64,000 nucleotides of DNA from Acidocella sp. (GTDB taxonomy: Bacteria > Pseudomonadota > Alphaproteobacteria > Acetobacterales > Acetobacteraceae). The notes beneath the pieces were generated by a model. The model did no database searches. It saw nothing but the letters and a program-made list of their open reading frames with translations, and was not told the origin of the DNA. The stretch is from positions 1-64,000 of the forward strand of contig JAMFRU010000108.1 of NCBI GenBank assembly GCA_026224875.1, in the 5' to 3' direction. Below, piece after piece: positions 46,126-54,898 of the stretch; position 1 is the stretch's first letter, and every line of letters begins with the position of its first letter. A program made the translations under genes and the position numbers.

Positions 46126-46965
46126 GTGAGCGAGCTCACGGAAGACCAATTCCGCCTGCTGTGGGAGTATTTCTACCGCGAGACCGGCATGGCCTTCACG
46201 GAAGGCAGGCATGCCTATATCGCGCCCCGCGTCGCCGAACGGATGCGCGCCACGGGCCGGCAAAATTTCGCCGCCTATTTTGCCTGTCTCACCGCCCATG
46301 CCAGCGCTGAGCTCGCCCCCTTCATCAACGCCTTCACGGTCAACGAGACCTATTTCTACCGCGAGGAGTACCAGCTGCGCTGCCTCACCACGGATTTGCT
46401 GCGCCACCGCACCGAGGCCAAGCCGCCGGGCGAAAGCGTGCGCCTCTGGTCTCTGCCTTGCTCCACCGGCGAGGAACCCTATTCCCTCGCTATTTTTCTC
46501 CTGGAAAACTGGAGTTACGCAGATGATTATAACATCGAAATAATAGGTTCTGATATCGATACGGCGGTTCTGGCGGCAGCTGCCGCCGGCATCTACGGTA
46601 AACGGGCTTTGATGCGGCTGGATTCCGGGCTCGTCGAAAAATATTTCGAACAGCTCGACGAAGACAATTGGCGCATCATTCAGGACCTTCGCGATTCCGT
46701 CCTGTTCACTTCGATCAACGCCGTGGAACCAGCCGAGGTCCGCCGGCACGGAAGCTTCGATGTGATCTTCTGCCGCAACATGCTGATTTATTTCGACGAA
46801 ATCTCGCGCCGCACGGTCGCGGAAAATCTCTACGAAGCGCTGCTGCCCGGCGGCTATCTCTGCCTGGGCCACGCCGAATCCATGAGCCGCATATCCGGGC
46901 TCTTCGAAATCTGCCGTTACGACGACGCTATCGTTTACCGCAGGCCGCTGGAGGGCAAACCATGA
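46126..46965 (+). CDS. cheR: CheR, receptor methyltransferase
   Basis: A 279-residue SAM-dependent enzyme methylating glutamates of chemoreceptors. The N-terminal helical domain has GRHAYIAPRVAERMRA and NAFTVNETYFYRE (CheR signature NETYFFR). The SAM fold has VRLWSLPCSTGEEPYSLAI, IIGSDIDTAVL and VIFCRNMLIYFD, then LPGGYLCLGHAESM. It starts at GTG 46126, one base after the HEAT stop. The stop overlaps the cheY start by 4 nt. Confidence 0.93.
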   Translation: MSELTEDQFRLLWEYFYRETGMAFTEGRHAYIAPRVAERMRATGRQNFAAYFACLTAHASAELAPFINAFTVNETYFYREEYQLRCLTTDLLRHRTEAKPPGESVRLWSLPCSTGEEPYSLAIFLLENWSYADDYNIEIIGSDIDTAVLAAAAAGIYGKRALMRLDSGLVEKYFEQLDEDNWRIIQDLRDSVLFTSINAVEPAEVRRHGSFDVIFCRNMLIYFDEISRRTVAENLYEALLPGGYLCLGHAESMSRISGLFEICRYDDAIVYRRPLEGKP

Positions 46966-47342
46966 GTGCAATGCGGGTCATGATCATCGACGATGCCGCG
47001 CTGGTCCGGCTCTATTACCGTGACACGCTGGAGCGCGCGGGCTGGCATGTCGAGGAGGCGTTGAACGGGCTGGAGGCGCTGGAAAAACTCTTGCGCCAGC
47101 CGGTGGATTTACTCATCGTGGACATCAACATGCCGAAAATGGATGGCATCACCTTCCTCAATACCCTGCGCCGCCAGTCCGGTCCCATCGCCGGCATCCC
47201 GGCGCTGATCATCAGCACCGAATCCGCCCCGCAGGATTTTGCCGCCGCGCGCGAAGCCGGGGCCAATTTCTATCTGGTCAAGCCCATCCAGCCGGACGTT
47301 CTACTGGCGCATGTCACGCTGCTCTGCGGGGCCGCATCATGA
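46962..47342 (+). CDS. cheY: CheY-like response regulator
   Basis: A 126-residue single receiver domain: acidic pocket IIDDAALVR, phosphoacceptor D54 in IVDINMPKMDG, switch residues IISTESA and Lys in YLVKPIQPD. No output domain, so it acts by protein contact. It overlaps cheR and cheA by 4 nt each (ATGA), which fixes the start at 46962. One of two CheY proteins in the cluster. Confidence 0.9.
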   Translation: MSAMRVMIIDDAALVRLYYRDTLERAGWHVEEALNGLEALEKLLRQPVDLLIVDINMPKMDGITFLNTLRRQSGPIAGIPALIISTESAPQDFAAAREAGANFYLVKPIQPDVLLAHVTLLCGAAS

Positions 47343-49084
47343 ATGAATTCCTCGAACAATTCCTCATCGAATCCCGCGAGCTGATCGCCCAGGCAACGGA
47401 CGATCTGCTCGCCCTCGAACACGCACCCAAGGACGCCGCAAGGCTGGACAGCGCCTTCCGCGCCTTCCACACGTTGAAAGGGGCCGCAGGCATCATGGAT
47501 TTCGATGCCATGGGCCTCGTTACCCATGCCACGGAAGATGTGCTTTCCACCCTGCGCGCGGGGGATCGCGCCGTCACGCCGAAACTCGTCAATAACTGCC
47601 TTGCCTGCCTCGATCAGATCACCGCCTGGCTGGTCGCCATGGAGGAAAGCGAGGCTCTGCCGGAAGAGGCCGATGCCGACGCCGCCGGACTCATCGCCCG
47701 CCTCATCCCCTCGCCCCGTCCGGAGCAGCCCGCCCCTGTGCCTGCCGCAAATCCCGGCGAACCGACTCTCCCGGCCCATGCCGCCGCCATTCTACAGGAG
47801 CAGATCGAAGTACTGGCTCTGCCCCAGGACGAAGGCACTCCCGGCCGCACCGCCGCCGCCATGCGCGTGATGCAGAATATTTTCACCCGCTTCGGCCTTT
47901 CTGCCCCAGCAGCGCCAACCGAACCCGCAACGGAGGATACCGCCCGCCCGCAACGCATGGACATGGCCCGGATCGAAACCCTGGTGAACCTCGCAGGCGA
48001 GCTCATCGTCGTCAAAAACGCCTACGGCCATGCCGTCAGCCTCGCCCCATCCCCGGCCTTAACGAAACTCCAGGCCCAGCTCGACCGTCTCACCGCCGAC
48101 ATGCTGCGCGGCGTGCTGGCCGCCCGTGTGCTCCCCTTGCGCCATGTGTTCCAGCGCTTCCCCCGTCTGGTCCGCGAAATGGCGGCGAGCCTGGACAAGC
48201 CCGTCCGCCTGGTCACCGAGGGCGATGCCACCGAGGCCGACAAGCGTATCGTGGAAACCCTGTTCGAGCCGCTGCTGCATGTGCTGCGCAACGCCGTGGA
48301 CCACGGCATCGAACCGCCCGGCCAGCGCGCCGCCGCCGGTAAACCCAGCCCTGCCATCATCCGCCTGTCCGCCGCGCGCCAAAGCGATGAGGTGGTCATA
48401 GAAATCGCCGATGACGGCCGGGGCATCGACCCCGCCGCCATCCGCGCCACCGCCGCCAAACGCAACCTCGCCACACCCGAAGCCCTGGCCGCCATGCCGG
48501 AGCCCGAGCTACTGGAGCTGATTTTCGCCCCCGGATTTTCCACTGCCGGCGCCGTCACCAATATTTCCGGCAGAGGTGTGGGCATGGATGCCGTCCGCGC
48601 CGCCATCACCCAGCTCGGCGGCCGCGTCACCCTGCATTCCACCTTGGGCACCGGCACCACCATCCGCTTCCATCTGCCCTTCACCATCATGCTCACCCGC
48701 GTCCTCACGGTGGAGGCCGGGGGCCAGGCCTTCGGCATCCCCTTTGAGGCGGTGGTCGAAACACAACAATTTAACCGTAAGGACATCGCGGCGTTTGGTG
48801 CCGCTGAGGCTATAATATGGCGTGGCAAGACTGTGCCGCTCATCAGCCTGGCCGCCACCCTCAACCTGCCGGATACTCCACCGGCCGGTATAATTCACAC
48901 CGTGATCGTCGAGCACGGCGGGGAATGGGGGGCGATCCGGGTCGACCGTTTCGGCGATCAGCTCGAACTGATGCTGAAACCGCTCGATGGCCTGCTTTCG
49001 GGTATGCAAGGCATCGCCGGTACGGCGCTGCTGGGCGATGGCCGGGTGCTTATCGTGCTTGAACTGAACGAAGTTTTGAAATGA
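47339..49084 (+). CDS. cheA: CheA, chemotaxis histidine kinase
   Basis: A 581-residue kinase. The P1 HPt domain has phospho-H44 in AFHTLKGAAGIMDF. There is no clear CheY-binding P2 domain, only a Pro-rich linker at about 120-200. Dimerisation starts at RMDMARIETLVNLAGELIVV. The ATPase motifs are LRNAVDHGIE (N box), EIADDGRGIDP (G1) and NISGRGVGMDAV (G2), and a C-terminal CheW-like P5 ends in LIVLELNEV. Shorter than enteric CheA (about 650) because of the missing P2. It overlaps cheY by 4 nt and is followed by a 136-bp gap. Confidence 0.92.
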   Translation: MNEFLEQFLIESRELIAQATDDLLALEHAPKDAARLDSAFRAFHTLKGAAGIMDFDAMGLVTHATEDVLSTLRAGDRAVTPKLVNNCLACLDQITAWLVAMEESEALPEEADADAAGLIARLIPSPRPEQPAPVPAANPGEPTLPAHAAAILQEQIEVLALPQDEGTPGRTAAAMRVMQNIFTRFGLSAPAAPTEPATEDTARPQRMDMARIETLVNLAGELIVVKNAYGHAVSLAPSPALTKLQAQLDRLTADMLRGVLAARVLPLRHVFQRFPRLVREMAASLDKPVRLVTEGDATEADKRIVETLFEPLLHVLRNAVDHGIEPPGQRAAAGKPSPAIIRLSAARQSDEVVIEIADDGRGIDPAAIRATAAKRNLATPEALAAMPEPELLELIFAPGFSTAGAVTNISGRGVGMDAVRAAITQLGGRVTLHSTLGTGTTIRFHLPFTIMLTRVLTVEAGGQAFGIPFEAVVETQQFNRKDIAAFGAAEAIIWRGKTVPLISLAATLNLPDTPPAGIIHTVIVEHGGEWGAIRVDRFGDQLELMLKPLDGLLSGMQGIAGTALLGDGRVLIVLELNEVLK

Positions 49085-49220
49085 GACTACTCTGCACCTG
49101 ATAACATGTTGTCCGCATCGCTATATGCCCTACAGACAGGATGCCTAGAAGCGGGGGGCTTTGCGGGTCCACGGTCCGGCATACGGTCCGGGGCTTGGTT
49201 TGGGATGGATTGGAGAGATA

Positions 49221-49613
49221 ATGGCGACTAAAATACTCATTGTGGACGACAGCAAGCTCGCCCGCATGTCTGTCTCCAAACTGCTGACAAGCCTGCGCCC
49301 GGATTGGACCAGGTTCGAAGCCGCCAGCGCCGATGAAGCCATCATCCTCACCGGCCGCGAACACCCGGACGTGATCCTGCTGGATTTCAACATGCCCGGC
49401 ACCAGCGGCCTGGAGCTCGCGGCGCAATTGCGGCAATCGCACCCGCATATTCCGGTCGCCGTCATCTCCGCCAATATCCAGGTCGAGATCGTCGAACGCG
49501 CTCAGGAAGCGGGCGCCACCTTCCTGGCCAAACCCCTCACAAGTCCGGCTCTCGCCGCCTTCCTGGATGAGGCACAAGCCAGGCTGAGCGTCACCAGGCC
49601 GAGCGTCAGGTGA
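49221..49613 (+). CDS. Second CheY-like response regulator
   Basis: A 130-residue receiver with acidic residues LIVDDSKLA, phosphoacceptor D55 in ILLDFNMPGTSG and Lys in FLAKPLTSPA. ATG 49221 follows GGAGAG. The C-terminus ends in a 15-bp tandem duplication (49581-49610) giving LSVTRPSVR. It overlaps the CheC-like gene by 4 nt, so this CheY is the likely partner of that phosphatase. The 136-bp spacer after cheA may hold a promoter; ACGGTCCGG occurs twice in it (49171, 49183). Confidence 0.9.
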   Translation: MATKILIVDDSKLARMSVSKLLTSLRPDWTRFEAASADEAIILTGREHPDVILLDFNMPGTSGLELAAQLRQSHPHIPVAVISANIQVEIVERAQEAGATFLAKPLTSPALAAFLDEAQARLSVTRPSVR

Positions 49614-50278
49614 ACGCGCATCCGGCCGTTACACTGGACGATCTGGAACGCGATGCCCTCACGGAACTCGTCAATCTCGGGGTAAGCCGCGCCGCCGCCA
49701 GCCTCGCCACCATGGTCGGCAGCGAGGTGCTGCTTGCCGTCCCCGCGGTCGAGATCGTGAGCTATGAACGCGCCGCCCAGCTCATGGGCGAGCGCGATAC
49801 CGGCAAACTGGTCGCCGTGCATCAATCCTTCGACGGCGATATTTCCGGCGGCGCGCTGTTGATCTTCCCCGAGACCAACAGCCTGGAGCTGGTGCGCGCC
49901 ATTACCGGTGGAGAGCTGCCGCTGGAGGATATTCTGGCCCTGGAGCAGGAGGCGCTCGCCGAGACCGGCAATATCGTCCTCAACGGCTGCCTCGCCACCA
50001 TCGCCAACATGCTGGAGCGGACGCTGAAAGTCTCGCTGCCCGAGATCGTTTACGGCTCGGCCACCGAAATTTTCAACAACTCCGGGCTGTCAGTCCTGTC
50101 CGTTGAAGATGGGGTTGTATTGTTCCTCTATATCAATTTCTCCGTCCGCCATCGCGCCATCCAGGGCTACATCGCCATGCTGATGGATATACCCTCGCTG
50201 GTGGCGTTGCGCGGCCTTATCGGCGCACTTATTCTCCGCGCCTCCGACGATCGAAATTCGAATCATGCCGCTCACTGA
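49610..50278 (+). CDS. CheC-family phosphatase-like protein (second copy)
   Basis: A 222-residue paralogue of the protein at 40201, with both catalytic patterns kept: DALTELVN-x22-P and EALAETGN-x22-P. It lacks the Asn/Lys-rich N-terminal tail. It starts at GTG 49610 overlapping the second CheY gene (GTGA), and its end overlaps the hybrid kinase start by 14 nt. Two CheC-like proteins flanking the operon, each near a different partner, suggest either one phosphatase for each CheY or a duplicated adaptation loop. Confidence 0.86.
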   Translation: MNAHPAVTLDDLERDALTELVNLGVSRAAASLATMVGSEVLLAVPAVEIVSYERAAQLMGERDTGKLVAVHQSFDGDISGGALLIFPETNSLELVRAITGGELPLEDILALEQEALAETGNIVLNGCLATIANMLERTLKVSLPEIVYGSATEIFNNSGLSVLSVEDGVVLFLYINFSVRHRAIQGYIAMLMDIPSLVALRGLIGALILRASDDRNSNHAAH

Positions 50279-52619
50279 GCCCGCAAGTGCCGCCGGTATT
50301 TTCGATGCCGTCGATCTCGGCCTCATCGTGCTCGATGCCGGTATGCGGGTGCAGGCCTGGAACGGCTGGATGGCACTCACCACCGGCCACAGCATCGATG
50401 ATGTCCGCAACAAAGCCCTCGGCGAGATTTTCGAAGGTGCCGTGAATGCGCGCCTTGCCACCGCCATCGCGGATACGCTCAGTGCCGGCACATCCAGCAT
50501 TCTTTCGCACTCCCTGCACGCCGCGGTCTTCCCGCTGCAAACCCGCACGGGGCGCAACCTCATCCACAATGTCGCGGTGCGCCCGCTTGCCGGTAGCCCG
50601 CTGCGCTGCCTGGTGCAGATTTCGGATGTCACCGTCGCGGTCGAGCGCGACCGCATGCTGCGCGAGCGCCAGAACGCGCGTTACGATGCGGTGGTGGACA
50701 GCGCCCCGGATGCCGTCCTCACCCTCGACACCAAAGGCAGCATATTGCTCGCCAACCCCGCCGCCACCCTGGAATTCGGCTATTCCGCCAAGGAATTCGC
50801 GGACCTGCCCATCACCAGCCTGTTCGAGGCGGAGGCCGGCTGGCCCGAACTCTGGCACAGCCTGCTCACCAAGGGCCGGCTTACCCAGCCGGTGGAACTC
50901 GCCGCCCGCAAAAAAGACGGCAATGTATCATACGTGGAAATCTCCGCCGCCACCTGGCAGAGCGATTCCCGCATTTTCGTCACCGCCATTCTGCGCGATG
51001 TGAATGCCCGCCATTGCGCCGAGCAGCAATTGCGCCACCTCAACGCCACGCTGGAAAAGAGTGTCGCGGAACGCACCGCCGACCGCGACCGCATGTGGCG
51101 CCTCTCTTCCGAGGTCATGCTGGTGGCCCAGCTGGACGGCACCATCAATGCCTCCAACCCGGCCTGGCGCGCGCTGCGCGGCCGGAGCGGCAGCATCACC
51201 AGCCAGGGCCATCTGCGCGATTCCATCCTGGCCGAGGACCAGCCCAAGCTCCAGGCCATATTGCAGGAGCTGCATACCTCCGGCGCGCATAAGGATTTTG
51301 AATTGCAGCATGTCGCCCATGGCGGCGCCATACGCTGGATTTCCTGGAGTGCCGTTACCGCCGATGATTTGCTGCAGGCCGTGGGCCGCGATGTGACCGC
51401 CGAGCGCGAAGCCGAACACGCGCTGCAGGCGGCCGAGGAGGCATTGCGCCAGAGCCAGAAAATGGAGGCTATCGGTCAGCTTACCGGCGGCATCGCGCAT
51501 GATTTCAACAACCTCCTCACCGGCATTTCCGGCAGCCTCGAATTGCTGGAAACCCGCATCGGCCAAGGCCGCTTCACCGGGCTGGATCGCTATATCAACG
51601 CCGCCAAACGCTCCGCCAGCCGTGCCGCGGCACTCACCCACCGCCTGCTCGCCTTCTCCCGCCGCCAGACGTTGGACCCCAAAGCAACCGACATGAACCG
51701 GCTGATCAGCGATATGGACGATCTCCTCCGCCGCACGGTCGGCCCCGAAATCGACATCCAGACCAGGCTCAACCCCACGCTGGGCAGCACGCTGGTGGAC
51801 CCCAACCAGCTGGAAAACGCGCTGCTCAACCTCTGCATCAACGCGCGCGATGCCATGCCCGAAGGCGGCCGGCTGACCATCGAGACCGGCGATATAGTGC
51901 TCAATGCCGCCGATGCGCGCGAGCAGGATATCCCGCCCGGCGCTTACGTGACGCTCGCCGTACAGGACACCGGCAGCGGCATGCCCGAGGATGTGATCGA
52001 GCGCGCCTTCGATCCGTTTTTCACCACCAAGCCTCTGGGCGAAGGCACCGGGCTCGGCCTCTCCATGGTCTACGGCTTCGTCCGCCAATCCGGCGGCCAG
52101 GCACGGATCGTTTCCAAACCGGGGCAGGGGGCCTCAGTCTATCTGTACCTGCCGATGCATCATGCCGATGAGGAAACCATTGAGCTTGCCGCCCAGGCTG
52201 AATTGCAGCACGCGCAGAATGGCGAGACGGTGCTCATCGTCGATGACGAGCCCTCCATCCGCATGCTGGTCTCCGAAGTGCTGGAAGAGCTCGGCTGCCG
52301 CGTCATCGAGGCACATGACGGCGCCGCCGGCCTCAAATACCTGCAGGGCAAGGAACACGTCGATCTGCTGATCACCGATGTCGGCCTGCCCGGCGGCATC
52401 AACGGAAGGCAGCTGGCCGACGCCGCCATGGTGCTGCGGCGCGATTTGAAAGTCCTGTTCATCACCGGCTACGCGGAAGGCTCGGCCGTCGGCCATCTGG
52501 AACCCGAGATGTATGTGCTGACGAAACCTTTCGCCATCGATGTGCTCGCCGTGCGAGTGCAGCAAATTCTGGCCGGCGAAAAAGCCAGCGATAAAAAATT
52601 GCCCGCCGCCGGCGTTTGA
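50265..52619 (+). CDS. Soluble PAS hybrid histidine kinase
   Basis: A 784-residue kinase without membrane segments. It has a PAS-like domain at about 8-110 (GIFDAVDLGLIVLDAGMRVQ), a PAS/PAC at about 140-260 (RYDAVVDSAPDAVLTLDTKG) and a third at about 280-390. Then come HisKA with H412 in GGIAHDFNNLL, HATPase (NALLNLCINARDAMPEGG, DTGSGMPEDVIERAFDPFFT, GTGLGLSMVYGFVRQSGG) and a C-terminal receiver with D705 (LLITDVGLPGG) and Lys in LTKPFA. This layout is common in alphaproteobacterial hybrid kinases. It overlaps the CheC-like gene and closes the operon, so its receiver or kinase may feed the chemosensory proteins. No DNA-binding partner is adjacent. Confidence 0.9.
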   Translation: MPLTEPASAAGIFDAVDLGLIVLDAGMRVQAWNGWMALTTGHSIDDVRNKALGEIFEGAVNARLATAIADTLSAGTSSILSHSLHAAVFPLQTRTGRNLIHNVAVRPLAGSPLRCLVQISDVTVAVERDRMLRERQNARYDAVVDSAPDAVLTLDTKGSILLANPAATLEFGYSAKEFADLPITSLFEAEAGWPELWHSLLTKGRLTQPVELAARKKDGNVSYVEISAATWQSDSRIFVTAILRDVNARHCAEQQLRHLNATLEKSVAERTADRDRMWRLSSEVMLVAQLDGTINASNPAWRALRGRSGSITSQGHLRDSILAEDQPKLQAILQELHTSGAHKDFELQHVAHGGAIRWISWSAVTADDLLQAVGRDVTAEREAEHALQAAEEALRQSQKMEAIGQLTGGIAHDFNNLLTGISGSLELLETRIGQGRFTGLDRYINAAKRSASRAAALTHRLLAFSRRQTLDPKATDMNRLISDMDDLLRRTVGPEIDIQTRLNPTLGSTLVDPNQLENALLNLCINARDAMPEGGRLTIETGDIVLNAADAREQDIPPGAYVTLAVQDTGSGMPEDVIERAFDPFFTTKPLGEGTGLGLSMVYGFVRQSGGQARIVSKPGQGASVYLYLPMHHADEETIELAAQAELQHAQNGETVLIVDDEPSIRMLVSEVLEELGCRVIEAHDGAAGLKYLQGKEHVDLLITDVGLPGGINGRQLADAAMVLRRDLKVLFITGYAEGSAVGHLEPEMYVLTKPFAIDVLAVRVQQILAGEKASDKKLPAAGV

Positions 52620-52720
52620 TCGCGGCCTCTTTGTGGCCAAATTTAAATTTATACTTCTGAAGAATCGGGTATAAATTTACCTTCCTGGTGCGCGCAACAG
52701 CATAATAAATCCCGCGCCGG

Positions 52721-53955
52721 TTGAACGACGCGAAAAAACAAGAATGCCAGCCCCCGCCCGCCACCACTGGCAGCGGCAAAAAACCCAACATCGTTGTTAT
52801 TTACAGCGACGACATCGGCATCACCAACCTCAGCTGCTACTCCTTCGGCATGATGGGCTACAAAACCCCCAACATCGACCGCCTCGCCACCGAAGGCCTG
52901 AAATTCACCGATTACCATAGCGAGCAGAGCTGCACCGCCGGCCGTGCCGCCTTCATCACCAGCCAGAGCGTGTTCCGCACCGGCCTGTCCAAAGTCGGTG
53001 TGCCGGCTCCCCCGTCGGCCTGAGTAAAAAGACCCAACCATCGCGGAGTTGCTGAAACCGCAAGGCCATGCCACCGGCCAGTTCGGCAAAAACCATCTGG
53101 CCGGCAAGGATGAATTCCTGCCGGCTAATCACGGTTTCGACGAGTTCTACGGCACTCTCTACCACCTCAACTCGGAAGAAGACCCGGAAGATCCCGATTA
53201 TCCGGCCGATCCAGAATTCCGCAAAAAATTCATGCCACGCGGTGTCATCCATTCCTTCGCCGATGGCCGCATTGAAGACACCGGCCCGCTCACCCGCCTG
53301 CGCATGGAAACCATCGATGACGACATCGGCGCCCGCTCGGCCGATTTCATGGATCGTCAGGTCAAAGCCGATAAGCCGTTCTTCATCTGGGTCTGCTTCA
53401 CCCATATGCATCTGCGCACCCATGCCAAACCTTCCAGCATCGGTCAGGCCGGAAAGGATCAGGATGTTTATCACGACGTGATGATGGACCACGACAAAAA
53501 CGTCGGCACCGTGCTGGATAAGATTGACCAGATCGGGATCGGCAACGACACCATCGTCATCTACTCCACCGATAACGGCCCGCATGCCAACGCCTGGCCC
53601 GATGCCGCAACCACACCGTTCCGCAGTGAGAAGGACACCAACTGGGAAGGCGCCTTCCGCGTGCCGGCCGTCGTGCGCTGGCCCGGCCACATCAAACCCA
53701 ATACCGTCACCATCGAGATATTCCACGCGATGGACTGGATGCCGACTTTCCTGGAGATGGCAGGCGAGCCCGATATCACCAACAAGCTTTTGACCGGCTA
53801 CACAATCAGCGACATGACCTACAAGGTCCATCTCGATGGTTTCAACCAGCTACCGCTGCTCACAGGATACGGCCCCAGCGCGCGAGATGAGTTCTTCTAT
53901 TTTTCAGACGATGGCGATCTGATGCGCCTGCGCCACGGCAATTGGAAAGCCGTCT
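52721..53955 (+). pseudogene. Arylsulfatase, inactivated by two frameshifts and truncated
   Basis: It begins with KPNIVVIYSDDIGITNLSCY and the formylglycine-type site SCTAGRAAFITSQ (C-x-A-x-R, the residue converted in sulfatases). The frame breaks at about 53005 and again in the A-run at about 53026-53031. Reading across both single-base losses restores GVP-GSPVGLSKK-DPTIAELLKPQG. The rest (HATGQFGKNHLAGKDEFLPA, HGFDEFYGTL, VIYSTDNGPHANAW, FRVPAVVRWPGHIKP) is clear sulfatase. Homology stops after HGNWKAV near 53955, where a different gene fragment begins. The protein product would be dead. Confidence 0.85.
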
Positions 53956-54438
53956 CCCTACGCGGCCGCGGGCTCGATTTCCGCAAATTGCGTGCCTATG
54001 CGCCCGCAGGCACTCCTCGCCCCGCTGCACCACGAAGAACCCACCCGCGACATGCTGCTCCTGGTTGACCTATCCGCCTCCATGGACACGCAGGATTTCA
54101 CCAACGCCGCCCGCATCGCCCGCGACCAGGGCATCACCATCCACACCATCGCAATCGGAGACCCGCACGCGGTGGGTGAAGACGCAATCGACGAACCTAC
54201 CCTCCAGGACAGCGCCCAGGCCACCGGTGGGGGCTACCGCGCCATGGCCTGCAAACAGCTCGACCAGATCTACGTCAGGCTCGACGAAATCGAGACCCAC
54301 AAAATCCAAACCCTCTCGGCCCGTCCCCGCACCGATCTCTACTGGTACCCGCTCGCCGCGCTGTTGCTCCTAACCATGGGCACGCAAGCCGCCGGCCTGT
54401 TACGCAGAACGACGCGGCGCAAGGCGGCTCTGGCATGA
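53956..54438 (+). pseudogene. Remnant of a BatA-like von Willebrand A protein
   Basis: In a frame open from before 53992 the sequence has PTRDMLLLVDLSASMDTQDF, the MIDAS start of a vWA domain (DLSAS). It then goes directly to ARDQGITIHTIAIGDPHAVG and the C-terminal ALLLLTMGTQAAGLLRRTTR membrane segment. The middle of the vWA domain (about 70 residues normally) is missing, as is the N-terminal part. An internal deletion and fusion to the sulfatase remnant are the likely causes. BatA proteins occur in moxR-type operons. Confidence 0.7.
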
Positions 54439-54817
54439 TGGCGCTCCATTTTCTCCGCCACCATTCTGCCCGCCGCATTCTGCCCGTCGCCGCAACGCCG
54501 GGCGGCCGCATTTGGGGTGGGCCTACGCCGCCGGTATCGCTGTTGCACTCGCCGCCATCGGCACCGCCATCTTTTGGTATATGTATTATCGCAAACCATC
54601 CGGCCCGCGCAAAGCCACCGAGCGCAGTGCCCGCCGCCAGCTCCTAGCCGCCTGCGCCCAAACCGACGCAACCGCAGCCTACAAAGCTTTTTGCTCCTGG
54701 CATTCATTCCGTCCCACCATCGCACCGGGCACCGTTCTGGCCGCCGGTATCACCACGCTGGAGCGCTCACTCTTCGCCAACACGCCCTGGCGCGCCCCCC
54801 AGACGCGCAGGCGCTAA
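54435..54817 (+). pseudogene. Fused remnants of BatB start and BatD end
   Basis: ATG 54435 overlaps the BatA-like stop (ATGA) and begins MMALHFLR, the kind of start seen in BatB-type vWA proteins. Homology ends at once. In another frame, from 54512, GWAYAAGIAVALAAIGTAIF (one membrane helix) is followed by RRQLLAACAQTDATAAYKAF, which resembles the cytosolic tail of BatD. A large deletion joining the start of one gene to the end of another explains this. No complete product is possible. Confidence 0.55.
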
Positions 54818-54898
54818 GCCGCGCCATCAAAACAATGCAGCATAGGCCAACAAAAAACCAAAAGAAAAACTACCGGCGTTAAACCCGGGGCAGGGAAG

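Noticed and set aside
53049-54068. An independent sulfatase starting at TTG 53049
   Set aside because: It lacks the N-terminal metal and formylglycine sites, which lie in the preceding frame; it is the second part of one broken gene.
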